This document shows positions 31,326 through 40,706 of a DNA stretch of 64,000 nucleotides, piece by piece. A program made the position numbers and the translations under genes. Origin of the DNA: Lysobacteraceae bacterium (GTDB taxonomy: Bacteria; Pseudomonadota; Gammaproteobacteria; Xanthomonadales; Xanthomonadaceae); NCBI GenBank assembly GCA_004297225.1, contig SCUI01000010.1, forward strand, positions 558,001 to 622,000, in the 5' to 3' direction. Under the pieces are notes generated by a model. It was not told the DNA's origin. It saw only the letters and a list, made by a program, of their open reading frames with translations, and did not search any database. How positions within the stretch are numbered: position 1 is the first letter of the stretch; each line of letters starts with the position of its first letter.

Positions 31326-32200
31326 GCGCGTTCGACCTGGAACGCGTGCGCGCGGAATGGCGCGCCAGCCGGCGCCTGCGCCTGGGCGTGCTCGCCGCGG
31401 TGCTGTTCCTTGGTGCGCACGCGATCCTGTCGCTTTCCGACCACCGCAAGACCGGGGTCGAAGCCTACGCGCGCGACGAGGCCCTGTTCGAGCGGCTGCA
31501 GGAAGCCAGCCGCGAACGGCAATGGCCGTCGCGCGCAGAGGCGGCCGAGGCGCGCCTGGCCGAGGTGCTGCATTCGGTACCGCCGGCGCGCAGCGACGGC
31601 CTGGCCCAGGCCGAACTGCAGGCATGGTTGACCGACCTCGCGGCGCACGCCGACATGACCCAGGCCAACGTTCGCGTGGAGACCTCGTTGCCGGTGCCCG
31701 GGCAGGACGGCATGTGGCAGGTCCTCGCGCGCCTGGACGGCAACCTCGCCGAGGCCAGGATCCGCGACCTCGTCCGCGCCCTCGCCGCCGCGCGACCGTG
31801 GGTCCAGACCGAGCGGCTGGAGCTGCAGGCCGGCCAGCAGCCGCGGGCGTCGCTGGTGGTGCGCGGGTATTTCCGGGCGGCCGACGAACTCGACGCGTCG
31901 CAACCGCCGCCGCGTCCTGCGGGATTGCCGCCGGCAAGCCGCACCGAGCCGGCACTGGCGACCTCGACGCCGTCGGGCCAGGCGCCGGCCGCCCCGGGCG
32001 CGATTCCGCCGGCCGCATCCGTGACCGCGGCTGCCGACACCCCTGCTTCGACGATGACGGCGGCCTCGCCCCCGGCTGTCACGCGGTCCGCATTTGCGGC
32101 GCCGATCGGCAGCTCGCGCAAGGAGCAGATGCGCGCGGAAGCGCGGGCGCGCGCGGAACAACAACGGCGCCTGCGCAAGGCCAGGGAGCAGTCGCCATGA
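31322..32200 (+). CDS. gspM: T2SS protein GspM/XpsM
   Basis: Operon position; N-terminal TM RLRLGVLAAVLFLGAHAIL. Confidence 0.75.
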   Translation: MSAFDLERVRAEWRASRRLRLGVLAAVLFLGAHAILSLSDHRKTGVEAYARDEALFERLQEASRERQWPSRAEAAEARLAEVLHSVPPARSDGLAQAELQAWLTDLAAHADMTQANVRVETSLPVPGQDGMWQVLARLDGNLAEARIRDLVRALAAARPWVQTERLELQAGQQPRASLVVRGYFRAADELDASQPPPRPAGLPPASRTEPALATSTPSGQAPAAPGAIPPAASVTAAADTPASTMTAASPPAVTRSAFAAPIGSSRKEQMRAEARARAEQQRRLRKAREQSP

Positions 32201-32658
32201 CCCGTACGCTGCGACGGATCCTGCTGGTCCTGGCCGCCCTCGCGCTCGGCGCGGCCGCATTCCTCGCCTTCGGGCACAAGCCCGGCGCCGGGGCGACGCA
32301 AGCCGCCGGCGGTGTAGACTGGTCACTGCCGTCGCCTGCCGCGGTGGAACTCGCGGCCGCCGACGAGGTCTGGATGTCGCGGGCACCCTGGGGTGCGCTG
32401 CCCCGGCCCACCAACGCCGAACCCCCACCGCCACCGCCGCCCGTCCCGGTGGGCATCGTGGCGTCCGGCGGCAAGTTCCGGGCCCTGTTCGTGGTCCCCG
32501 GTGGTGCGGAGACCCGCGCCGGGGCGGGCGACGCCCTCCCGGACGGGGGGCGTGTCCTCGAGGTTTCCCGTTTCCGCGTGACCTGGGTGGACGGCCAGGG
32601 AACCAAGCATGAGCAGGAGCTGCTCGCCGATCCGTTGCCGCAGGTAGCCACGCCATGA
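32197..32658 (+). CDS. T2SS protein XpsN/GspC-like
   Basis: N-terminal TM, Pro-rich linker, HR-like domain; between gspM and gspD as in xps operons. Confidence 0.75.
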   Translation: MTRTLRRILLVLAALALGAAAFLAFGHKPGAGATQAAGGVDWSLPSPAAVELAAADEVWMSRAPWGALPRPTNAEPPPPPPPVPVGIVASGGKFRALFVVPGGAETRAGAGDALPDGGRVLEVSRFRVTWVDGQGTKHEQELLADPLPQVATP

Positions 32659-34778
32659 GCCAGACCCGACCCAACGTTGCACGCCACGTCCTGCTGCCGG
32701 CGATCCTCGCCGGGATGCTGGCCGCGTGCGCAACGCGGCCGCCCGCGTTCCCGGAGCCGTTGCGCGCGCCCAATCCGGTTCCCGCGGAGGCCGATGCGGC
32801 GGCGACGGACGGACGCCAGCAGATCGAGCCTGGCCCGGTGGTCGGCGCGGCGCAGGCGCGGGCTCCGGTCGAAAAGGCGGCACCGGCGGTGCCGGCGATC
32901 GCGGCGAAGAAGCCCATTTCGCTGGTGCTCGACGGCGTGCCGATGGCCGCGTTCATCAACGTGGTGTTCGGCGAGGAGCTCGGTTTCCCGCTGGAGATCG
33001 AACAATCGGTGCGTACGCGTCCGGACCTGGTCAGCCTGCGGCTGACCAAGCCGCAACCGCCGGACCAGCTGTACCGGGTCGCCGCGCAGGTGCTCAAGGA
33101 CTACGGGATCGAGATCCAGCAGCGCGGCGACGTGCTGCGGTTCGCCCCCGCCGCCGACGCCGGTTCGGCCGCGCCGCAGCTGATCACCACGCGCTCGCTG
33201 CCCGAAGTCCCCGCTGGCCAGCGCACGGTGTTCGTGGCGATGCCGCTGGACGCGAGCGAGCCGGCGCGCGTGGCTGCGCAGTTGCGCAGCCTCATCGGCT
33301 CGAACGGCGTCAACGTGGCGGAGATGCCCGACGCGAACGCATTGCTGATCAGCGGCCCGGGCACCGACGTCCAGGCGGCGATGGAGGCGGCGCTGGTGCT
33401 CGACCGCGCCTCGCTGCGCGACAAGCTGTCGCTGCGCATCAATCCGCTTTACCTTCCCGTCGACCAGCTCGCCGGCGAACTGCGCGACGTGGTGGTGGCG
33501 CAGGGCTACACCGTCCGCAGTGGCCCGGGCACCTCGGGCGTGCTCACCTTCGTGCCGGTGGCCTCGGCCAACGCGCTGATCGTCTTCAGCGAGTCCGAGC
33601 CCGCGTTGCAGGCGGTGCGCGAGTGGGTGCAGCGGCTCGACCAGCCCAACGAGGAAGACGGTGGCGCCGGCGGCGTCTACATGTATTCGGCGCGCCACAC
33701 GACGGTGGAAACGCTGCTGCCGGTGCTGCAGACCATGGTCGGCGGCACCGGGCCCGGCGCCATGGCCGGGACCTCGGCCAACGCCCTTGCCGACGGCGCC
33801 AATCGTGCCGAACCCGCGAACGCCACGCCCAACCGCGGCCGCAACGCGCAGGCCGTCACCATCGGCGGCGCCGGCGGCCAGGTCGCGGTCGATCCGGTGC
33901 GCAACGTCATCGTCTACCAGGGCGACCCGCAGCGCTGGCGCGCGATCCGCAACGTGCTGGCGCGGCTGGACCAGCCTGCGCGGCAAGTGGTGATCGAGGT
34001 GACGGTGGCCGAGGTCACCCTCACCGACGACCTCGCCCACGGCATCGAGTGGGCGTTGCGTCGGGTCGGCATCGACGGCGCCACCGGGCCGTTGACCGTG
34101 TTCGGCGGCAGCGAGACCCAGGGCGGCCTGGTCTGGCGCCCGCTGTCCTCCTCCGGCCAGGTCCGGGCGGTGGTCAACCTGTTCGCCAAGGACAGCCGCG
34201 TCTCGATCCTGTCGACGCCGCGACTGATGGTGAAAAGCGGCGAGACCGCCAGCATCGACGTCGGCACCGAGGTGCCGATCATCACCAGCCAGGCCACCGC
34301 GGTCGACCTGCCCACCACCGGCGGCGACAGCTCGATCCTGCAGTCGATCCAGTACCGCAAGACCGGCGTGCTGCTGGAGATCGAGGCCGTGGTCCATTCC
34401 GGCCAGCGGGTGGACCTGCGGATCACCCAGGAGGTCAGCGAAGCCACGCCGACCGACACCAGCGACATTTCCTCGCCCAGCATCTTCAGCCGCCGGCTGG
34501 AAACCAGCCTGAGCCTGTCCGACGGCCAGGCCATGCTGCTGGGCGGGCTGATCTCCTCCAGCACGACCGACGGCAAGAGCAAGGTGCCGCTGCTCGGGGA
34601 CGTGCCCGTCGTCGGCCGCCTGTTCCAGAACCGCAACAAGCACGGCCAGAAGACCGAGCTGCTGATGCTGATCACCCCCTACGTGGTCGAGGATGCCAGC
34701 CAGGCGCGGGACATCACCGACGCCCTGCGCAGCCGCTTCGGGGCCGGGGAAGAGCGTTTCGAACCGTTCGGACCCTGA
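32655..34778 (+). CDS. gspD: T2SS secretin GspD/XpsD
   Basis: Lipobox LAACAT; N domains; STPRLMVKSGETASIDVGTEVPIITSQ; SLSDGQAMLLGGLISSSTTDGKSKVPLLGDVPVVGRLF. Confidence 0.95.
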   Translation: MSQTRPNVARHVLLPAILAGMLAACATRPPAFPEPLRAPNPVPAEADAAATDGRQQIEPGPVVGAAQARAPVEKAAPAVPAIAAKKPISLVLDGVPMAAFINVVFGEELGFPLEIEQSVRTRPDLVSLRLTKPQPPDQLYRVAAQVLKDYGIEIQQRGDVLRFAPAADAGSAAPQLITTRSLPEVPAGQRTVFVAMPLDASEPARVAAQLRSLIGSNGVNVAEMPDANALLISGPGTDVQAAMEAALVLDRASLRDKLSLRINPLYLPVDQLAGELRDVVVAQGYTVRSGPGTSGVLTFVPVASANALIVFSESEPALQAVREWVQRLDQPNEEDGGAGGVYMYSARHTTVETLLPVLQTMVGGTGPGAMAGTSANALADGANRAEPANATPNRGRNAQAVTIGGAGGQVAVDPVRNVIVYQGDPQRWRAIRNVLARLDQPARQVVIEVTVAEVTLTDDLAHGIEWALRRVGIDGATGPLTVFGGSETQGGLVWRPLSSSGQVRAVVNLFAKDSRVSILSTPRLMVKSGETASIDVGTEVPIITSQATAVDLPTTGGDSSILQSIQYRKTGVLLEIEAVVHSGQRVDLRITQEVSEATPTDTSDISSPSIFSRRLETSLSLSDGQAMLLGGLISSSTTDGKSKVPLLGDVPVVGRLFQNRNKHGQKTELLMLITPYVVEDASQARDITDALRSRFGAGEERFEPFGP

Positions 34779-34986
34779 CCTGAAATCCGGCTGAACAGTG
34801 CGCTGGGTCCCACTTCCAGCCTGAGCCGTTAAGAATAAGTTGTTCAGCGCCCATTGACGTTTGAAAAACGGGCGTACTACCATCGGTGCCGACGCTTGGG
34901 GACTGCGCGGCGTGAGGCACGCGCAGGATTGGGGGGGACCAGGGGAGGGGCGGGAACATGAAACCCGCAATTCCAGGGATCCAACC

Positions 34987-35008
34987 CCAGTGCCGGCGCC
35001 GGCACTGG
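34987..35008. promoter_or_regulatory. Perfect 22-bp palindrome CCAGTGCCGGCGCCGGCACTGG
   Basis: Read directly, 86 nt upstream of ATG at 35095. Confidence 0.6.
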
Positions 35009-35070
35009 CGTGTGCGTGCGGGCGGTAGCGGTGTCCAGGCGTGGACGTGAAAGCATTGATACAAACAAAA

Positions 35071-35082
35071 CCTAAGCTTAGG
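35071..35082. promoter_or_regulatory. Perfect 12-bp palindrome CCTAAGCTTAGG overlapping the RBS
   Basis: CCTAAGCTTAGGAG immediately upstream of ATG at 35095. Confidence 0.45.
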
Positions 35083-35094
35083 AGTAAAGAACAA

Positions 35095-36384
35095 ATGGCC
35101 CTGAACAAGAAGCTGCTCGCTGGCGCAATCGCCGGCCTGCTGTTCTCGACGTCCGCCAGCGCTGTCGTGCTGGACGGTGTCGCGCCGTACAAGTACGCCC
35201 TCGAGCTGGTCAACGGCACTGACCTGCTGGCTCGCGTTGCCGAGGCGCCGCTGAACTACAACTTCAGCCCGAACGAAGTCCGCTACGGTCGTTTCTCCTG
35301 CAACGGCGCGACCCTGTCGAACATCGCCGTTTCCACCACCTCGCCCGACATCGACCTGGGTGCGGTGAACGGCAACGGCACCAACACCATCTTCTTCTCG
35401 ATGACGGGTGACCCGGCGCTGGTCAACCCGACCGCCGCCGAGACGATGGACATCACCGCGGACGTCGAGCTGCTGAACAAGGGCAGCGTCACCTGCGAAT
35501 TCGCCATCTACGACCTGCCGTCGCAGGCCCAGATGGGCGGTCCGGACGGCCTGGTGATCGACTCGGGCACCGACGGCTACAAGGCCTGGATCACCCGTCC
35601 GTCGGGTTACGTCTTCGCCGGTACCGACGGCGAGGCCGTGGCCGACGTCGAGGATCCGCTGGGCGCGTACTTCGGCTTCGTGGGTACCGGCCAGTTCGGC
35701 GCCCTGCAGTTCGAGGCCGTCCCGGGCGTGTGGGACAAGGACAACGCCGACATCACCCTGGCCGACATCTTCGATGCCGACACCACGGTGACGATCGACG
35801 GCGACTTCACCGCCGCTGCCGACCTGACCTGGAACCTCGTGAGCCCGGATGCCCTGGCTGACGATGCCGCCGTGTACGAGTACACCAGCGCCATCCCGGC
35901 CCTCGGCCTGAACGGCCCGCTGGTGTTCATCGAGACCGGTGCCGACGCGATCATGGAGTCCGAGTACACCGCGACCCTCGACGTGTCGACCAACGTCGGC
36001 TACGAGACCAGCGACCGTACGGACACCGTCGGTGAGATCACCCGCAACGGTACCCAGCTGCAGGCGCCGCTGGTGCAGCTGCCGCAGGGTTGGCTGAGCC
36101 GCATCGCCATCACCAACACCGGTGCCCTGGCGCGTGCGTACTCGCTGGAGCTGATGACGGAAACCGGCCGCACGGGCACCATCTCCCCGTCGACGGGTAC
36201 GGTCCCGGCGAACGGCACGGTCGTGATCGACCTGGCCGACATCGTGACCTTCAGCCAGAACCGCGGCACGATCAACCTGAACGTCGCGGCGCCGAACAAC
36301 CAGATCCAGGGTCTGTACCAGATCGTGAATCCGGTTGCCGGTTCGCTGAGCAACCACGTGATGGTGCGTCCGGGCACCAACTAA
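35095..36384 (+). CDS. Secreted protein of unknown function, paralogue A
   Basis: Signal peptide MALNKKLLAGAIAGLLFSTSASA; strongly biased codon usage; C-terminus near-identical to paralogue B. Confidence 0.85.
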   Translation: MALNKKLLAGAIAGLLFSTSASAVVLDGVAPYKYALELVNGTDLLARVAEAPLNYNFSPNEVRYGRFSCNGATLSNIAVSTTSPDIDLGAVNGNGTNTIFFSMTGDPALVNPTAAETMDITADVELLNKGSVTCEFAIYDLPSQAQMGGPDGLVIDSGTDGYKAWITRPSGYVFAGTDGEAVADVEDPLGAYFGFVGTGQFGALQFEAVPGVWDKDNADITLADIFDADTTVTIDGDFTAAADLTWNLVSPDALADDAAVYEYTSAIPALGLNGPLVFIETGADAIMESEYTATLDVSTNVGYETSDRTDTVGEITRNGTQLQAPLVQLPQGWLSRIAITNTGALARAYSLELMTETGRTGTISPSTGTVPANGTVVIDLADIVTFSQNRGTINLNVAAPNNQIQGLYQIVNPVAGSLSNHVMVRPGTN

Positions 36385-36411
36385 GCCCGAAAGCTCCACA
36401 CGCAGTACCAG

Positions 36412-36441
36412 GGAGGCCCGCTTCGGCGGGCCTCCTTTTTT
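36412..36441 (+). terminator. Rho-independent terminator
   Basis: GGAGGCCCGC-TTCG-GCGGGCCTCC followed by TTTTTT. Confidence 0.92.
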
Positions 36442-36485
36442 TATGCGCCGCATGGCCGGATTTCGATTCGTTCGCGTTTGGCCTT

Positions 36486-36511
36486 CATGATCGTGCGCTA
36501 TCGCGATCATG
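36486..36511. promoter_or_regulatory. Inverted repeat CATGATCG-N10-CGATCATG upstream of paralogue B
   Basis: Read directly. Confidence 0.45.
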
Positions 36512-36536
36512 CCCATCCGGAAGACAGGAGTTACTG

Positions 36537-37847
36537 ATGTCGTTGAAGTACAAATTGCTCGCGAGCACCGTGGCCGGGTTGCTGTTGTCGGCGAACGCCG
36601 GCGCGGTGGTGCTGGGAGTCGATCCGGCGCGCGCCTACGCCGCGGAACTCGAGGACGGCACCACGCTGACCGACCCCGCGGACACCGTGTCGTTCGAGGT
36701 CGGCTACAACTTCAGCGACGGTGAGGTGCGCTATGGACGCTTCGCGTGCACCGACAACCTGACGATGGCCGGCTTGACCGTCTCGACCGCATCGCCCGAC
36801 CTGGCCCTCGGCGCGATCAACGGCCAGGGCACCAGCGCAGTCTTCTTCTCGATGACCGCCGGTGCATCGCCGGGAGCGACCGCCGACGACGTCATCACGG
36901 TCGATGCCACCAACACCCTGGAGGACGGCGGCGACGTCAGCTGCGAGTTCGCCATCTACGACCAGCCTTCGCAGGCGCAGGCGGGAGGTGCCAACGGTCT
37001 CGTCTACACCACCGGCCTGCAGCCGTTCATCGAGCGGGTGCCCGGTTTCGTGTTCGAATTCGAGGCGGGGGATCCGGACCAGGGCGTTGCCGACGTCGAG
37101 GCAGCTCTTGGCTCGTACATGGGCTTCACGCCGATCAACGACTGGGCCAACTTCGCGAACTTCCGCTTCCAGGAAGTTGCCGGCGTGCTCAAGGCCGACG
37201 GAACCCAGGTCACCATCCCGGACATCTTCGGCGGCGATACCGCGATCATCGTCGATGGCGACTTCAGCGCGGCCGACAACATCTGGTTGTGGGACAACCT
37301 CAGTGCCAATTGGTATTGGGACAGTTTCGACGATGACAGTGCGTCGTTCACCGGCGTGACGATCCCGCTCGACGCCTACCTCCAGTACGACGTGGACGAC
37401 GTCGACCCGATCCAGGAAAGCGAGTATTTCGCGACCCTCGAGGCCGACGCGAATCCAGGTTATGTCGTGGCGGACGTGGGCCCGATCCGCATCGGCGAGA
37501 TCGTCCGCAACGGTACCCAGCTGCAGGCGCCGCTCGTGCAGCTGCCGCAGGGCTGGCTGAGCCGCATCGCGATCACGAACACGGGGGCCCTGGCGCGTCC
37601 GTATTCGCTTGAAGTGATGACCGAAACCGGTCGCACCGCCACCGTCTCCCCGTCGACCGGCACGGTGCCCGCAGGTGGCACGGTCGTGATCGACCTGGCC
37701 GACATCGTGACCTTCAGCCACAACCGCGGCACGATCCACCTGAATGTCGCGGCTCCGGACAACCAGATCCAGGGTCTGTACCAGATCGTGAATCCGGTGG
37801 CCGGTTCGCTGAGCAACCACGTGATGGTGCGCCCGGCCACCAACTAA
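36537..37847 (+). CDS. Secreted protein of unknown function, paralogue B
   Basis: Signal peptide MSLKYKLLASTVAGLLLSANAGA; colinear with paralogue A. Confidence 0.85.
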   Translation: MSLKYKLLASTVAGLLLSANAGAVVLGVDPARAYAAELEDGTTLTDPADTVSFEVGYNFSDGEVRYGRFACTDNLTMAGLTVSTASPDLALGAINGQGTSAVFFSMTAGASPGATADDVITVDATNTLEDGGDVSCEFAIYDQPSQAQAGGANGLVYTTGLQPFIERVPGFVFEFEAGDPDQGVADVEAALGSYMGFTPINDWANFANFRFQEVAGVLKADGTQVTIPDIFGGDTAIIVDGDFSAADNIWLWDNLSANWYWDSFDDDSASFTGVTIPLDAYLQYDVDDVDPIQESEYFATLEADANPGYVVADVGPIRIGEIVRNGTQLQAPLVQLPQGWLSRIAITNTGALARPYSLEVMTETGRTATVSPSTGTVPAGGTVVIDLADIVTFSHNRGTIHLNVAAPDNQIQGLYQIVNPVAGSLSNHVMVRPATN

Positions 37848-37872
37848 GCCAGGAGCGTTAACCGCAACACGG

Positions 37873-37898
37873 AAGAGGCCCGCTTCGGCGGGCCTCTT
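37873..37898 (+). terminator. Terminator hairpin AAGAGGCCCGC-TTCG-GCGGGCCTCTT
   Basis: Perfect stem directly after paralogue B; may act bidirectionally. Confidence 0.85.
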
Positions 37899-37924
37899 TC
37901 GTTGTGCCTGCCCGCGCGGGACGA

Positions 37925-38812
37925 TCAGGGCATCAGCGCGGCGTGGTAGCGCGGCGAGAGCCAACCGGCGTAATCGGGGCGCGTCGCCTCGTTCGCATAG
38001 GGCTTGCCGCGGATCGCTTCGTACTCGGCCGCCATCCGCGCCCAGGGATGTTCCGCGCGCGGCACGTTGGTGGCCACGCCGCCGTGGAACTGGTGGAAGG
38101 TCGCTTCCCCCAGCAGCATCACCGGCACGACGCCCGGAAGCTGGTGCGCGCGATTGAAGAAGTCCAGGTTGACCAGCCCGCCGCCCGCGCTGGCGAAGGC
38201 TTCGTCCATGCCGCCGAGCGCGAGGAAGTCGTCGCGCCGCAATGCAAAGCAGTTGCTCTCCGACAGCTGGCCGAAATACCCCTCGCCGGACGAGTACGCC
38301 AGGCACGAGACCTCGAACAGGCGGTAGCCGTTTTCCTGCCAGGGCACGCGATCCAGCAGCGCATCCTCGACCGACTGGTCGTAGCCTTCGAGCATCGATT
38401 CGTTCTGCGGCTTCGGCCCGAGGTGCATGCCCAGCGTGTACACGAACGGATGCCGGTGCGATCGCAGCGCGGCGAGCGCATGGTGCAACACGCCCGGCGA
38501 GAGCATGCGCGCGCCGTCGATGCAGACCATCACGTATTCGCCATGCGCGTGGCCGACGGCGCGGTTGATCGCCGCGCACGGCGACGGATTGCCGGCCGGC
38601 GCCTGCAGCAGGCGGATGTCCGCGGACACGGCGTCGACGTCGTCGCGGCGCAAGGGCGCGCTCGAACCGTTGTCCACGGCGATGACTTCCACGTTGGCCG
38701 CATCGATGCCGCGCTGGTAGGGCACGGCGAGCGTGCGCAGGGTGCGCGCGGCCTCGCGGCGCATCTCGTGGAAGACGGCGATGACGCTCAGGCGCGGGCC
38801 GGGTGCGGTCAT
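37925..38812 (-). CDS. Glycosyltransferase family 2-like protein
   Basis: LSVIAVFHEMRREAARTLRTL...VIAVDNGSS...GGMDEAF. Confidence 0.75.
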   Translation of the reverse strand: MTAPGPRLSVIAVFHEMRREAARTLRTLAVPYQRGIDAANVEVIAVDNGSSAPLRRDDVDAVSADIRLLQAPAGNPSPCAAINRAVGHAHGEYVMVCIDGARMLSPGVLHHALAALRSHRHPFVYTLGMHLGPKPQNESMLEGYDQSVEDALLDRVPWQENGYRLFEVSCLAYSSGEGYFGQLSESNCFALRRDDFLALGGMDEAFASAGGGLVNLDFFNRAHQLPGVVPVMLLGEATFHQFHGGVATNVPRAEHPWARMAAEYEAIRGKPYANEATRPDYAGWLSPRYHAALMP

Positions 38813-39558
38813 GCGCGACCCGCCGCTTCCAGCAGCGCGGTATGCATGGCCGCATGGGCATCGGGGAGCGGGGCGTCGCCGGGCGCCGTGCCGGAGCGCA
38901 GTTCCTCCTCGAAGAACTCGTCCGTCGCCCCGCCGCTTCCGCGCAGCCCGAGGGCGCCCGACAGCGCATCGACAGCGGCAACATAGGCCATCGGCGTCGT
39001 ATCGAAATCCACGAGCGGGAACGGTGCCAGCGCGTGCAGCGCCAGCAGGCGCTCGTTGTAGGCGAGCCACAGGTCCAGCGCCGCCCGGGCCGGCATCGAC
39101 GGATCACGCGCGGTCAGCGATGCGACGACCCGCGCGGGGTGGCGGAAGGTGCCGACGAAACGCACGGCGCCCAGGCCTTCGCGCCAGAACGGCAGCGTGA
39201 GCAGGGTGCGCGGATCCTTGAATCCCCATGGCGCGCCGTCGCTGCCGCCCGCCAGCGAGGCCACGATCGCATCGCGTCGTGCCGCCGCCGCCGCGTCCCA
39301 GCGCAGCTGGCGGGGCGGGCGATCCCAGGCGCCGCCGCTGGCGGCCAGCACCGCGTCATTGAGGTCCATGACCTGCTGGTTCTCGCGGTTGCCCTTGCGG
39401 TTGTAGGGGCGCGATTCGTAGACCTCGCCGAGGAACAGCCCGCGTTGCTGCAGGCTGCCGGCCAGGCAGCTGGTGCCGCTGCGGTGCATGCCCAGGATCA
39501 GGATCGGTGGCGAGGGCACGGCGGCTCCGGCGGCGGCAAGGCTGTCGAGGATAGCGAC
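38809..39558 (-). CDS. Sulfotransferase-like protein
   Basis: ILILGMHRSGTSCLAGSLQQRGLFLGE; GFKDPRTLL; FRHPARVVASL. Confidence 0.75.
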   Translation of the reverse strand, partial: VAILDSLAAAGAAVPSPPILILGMHRSGTSCLAGSLQQRGLFLGEVYESRPYNRKGNRENQQVMDLNDAVLAASGGAWDRPPRQLRWDAAAAARRDAIVASLAGGSDGAPWGFKDPRTLLTLPFWREGLGAVRFVGTFRHPARVVASLTARDPSMPARAALDLWLAYNERLLALHALAPFPLVDFDTTPMAYVAAVDALSGALGLRGSGGATDEFFEEELRSGTAPGDAPLPDAHAAMHTALLEAAGRA

Positions 39559-39578
39559 TCGCGCCGTATAGTGCGCCC

Positions 39579-40706
39579 ATGCCGACCCGCCTCGCGCACC
39601 TGTTCCTGGGCAGGCCCCGCACGCGCCAGCAGCACTACGACGCACTCGACGGCCTGCGTGGGCTGGCCGTGCTGATCGTGATCGCCTCGCACCTGTCCCT
39701 GCTCGGTTTCGGGCTGGTCCCGGGCTTGCCGGTCGGCGGCATCGGCAAGAGCGGCGTGTACCTGTTCTTCGTGCTCAGTGCATTCCTGCTGACCCGCCTG
39801 TTGCTGGAACGCACGCCGGCCCGGTTCGCGGATGGCCGGCTATGGGTCGGATATGCAATGCGCCGCGTGCTTCGCATCTGGCCGCTGTACCTGGTGGTGC
39901 TGGCGCTGGCATGGGCGATCACGCGCGCGGGAGCGCCGTGGTGGCACTACCAGCTCGACGGCGCGGCAGTGTTGCGGCACCTCGCCTTGCGGGAAGGCTA
40001 CAGCGTGCTCTGGAGCATCCCGGTCGAGTTCAAGTTCTACCTGTGGTTGCCGCTGATGGCGCTGGCGCTGGCGTGGATGGCTGCGCGGCGGTGGCCGCTG
40101 CCCGCGCAGGCGCTGGTCTGGCTGGCCGCGCTGGCCCTGGCGACGTGGGCCTGGCCGCCCTCGCAGACAGGCATCAACGACGTCCGCCTGGGGCCCTACC
40201 TGCCGCTGTTCCTGGCCGGCGGCGCCGCCGCCGCGATCGACCTGCGCATCGGCCACGGCGGCGCGTCGCGGGGGTGGGGCATCGCCGGGCTGCTGGCCTG
40301 CGCCGCCTTCGTGCTGACGTTGCCGGAAACCTGGGCGGCGCTGTCGGGGACACCCGTGGACCACAAGCTCACCCATACATGGTTCGTGTTCTTCGGCGTG
40401 ACGTGGGCGACGCTGCTGTTGGCGGTGCTGCATGGGCCGCGCTGGTTGCGCGCGCCGTTCGCCTGGGCGCCGATGCGCCTGCTGGGCGTGGTGAGCTTCA
40501 GTGCCTACCTGTGGCACATGCCCGTGCTTTACGGCATGGCGGCCATGGGCGCCGGGGACTGGCCGCTCGCGGGGTGGTGGGTGTTCGCCGCGACGCTGTT
40601 GTTGTCCATGGCATCGTTCCTGCTGGTGGAGCGGCCATGGCGCGATGTCCGGCTACCGGCCGATGCTAAAATCAGCCGGGTTTTTCCATGGTGGAGCCGC
40701 ACGTGA
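39579..40706 (+). CDS. Acyltransferase family protein (OafA-like integral membrane)
   Basis: YDALDGLRGLAVLIVIASHLSLLGFG...GKSGVYLFFVLSAFLLTRLLL; SFSAYLWHMPV. Confidence 0.88.
   Translation: MPTRLAHLFLGRPRTRQQHYDALDGLRGLAVLIVIASHLSLLGFGLVPGLPVGGIGKSGVYLFFVLSAFLLTRLLLERTPARFADGRLWVGYAMRRVLRIWPLYLVVLALAWAITRAGAPWWHYQLDGAAVLRHLALREGYSVLWSIPVEFKFYLWLPLMALALAWMAARRWPLPAQALVWLAALALATWAWPPSQTGINDVRLGPYLPLFLAGGAAAAIDLRIGHGGASRGWGIAGLLACAAFVLTLPETWAALSGTPVDHKLTHTWFVFFGVTWATLLLAVLHGPRWLRAPFAWAPMRLLGVVSFSAYLWHMPVLYGMAAMGAGDWPLAGWWVFAATLLLSMASFLLVERPWRDVRLPADAKISRVFPWWSRT

Noticed and set aside
32079-35219. 1046-aa minus-strand ORF antisense to gspD
   Set aside because: Shadow ORF; antisense to an unambiguous secretin
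34714-39107. Minus-strand ORFs of 600 and 858 aa across the secreted paralogues
   Set aside because: Mirror frames of two genes with signal peptides, RBS and terminators; repetitive V/D/H/G composition
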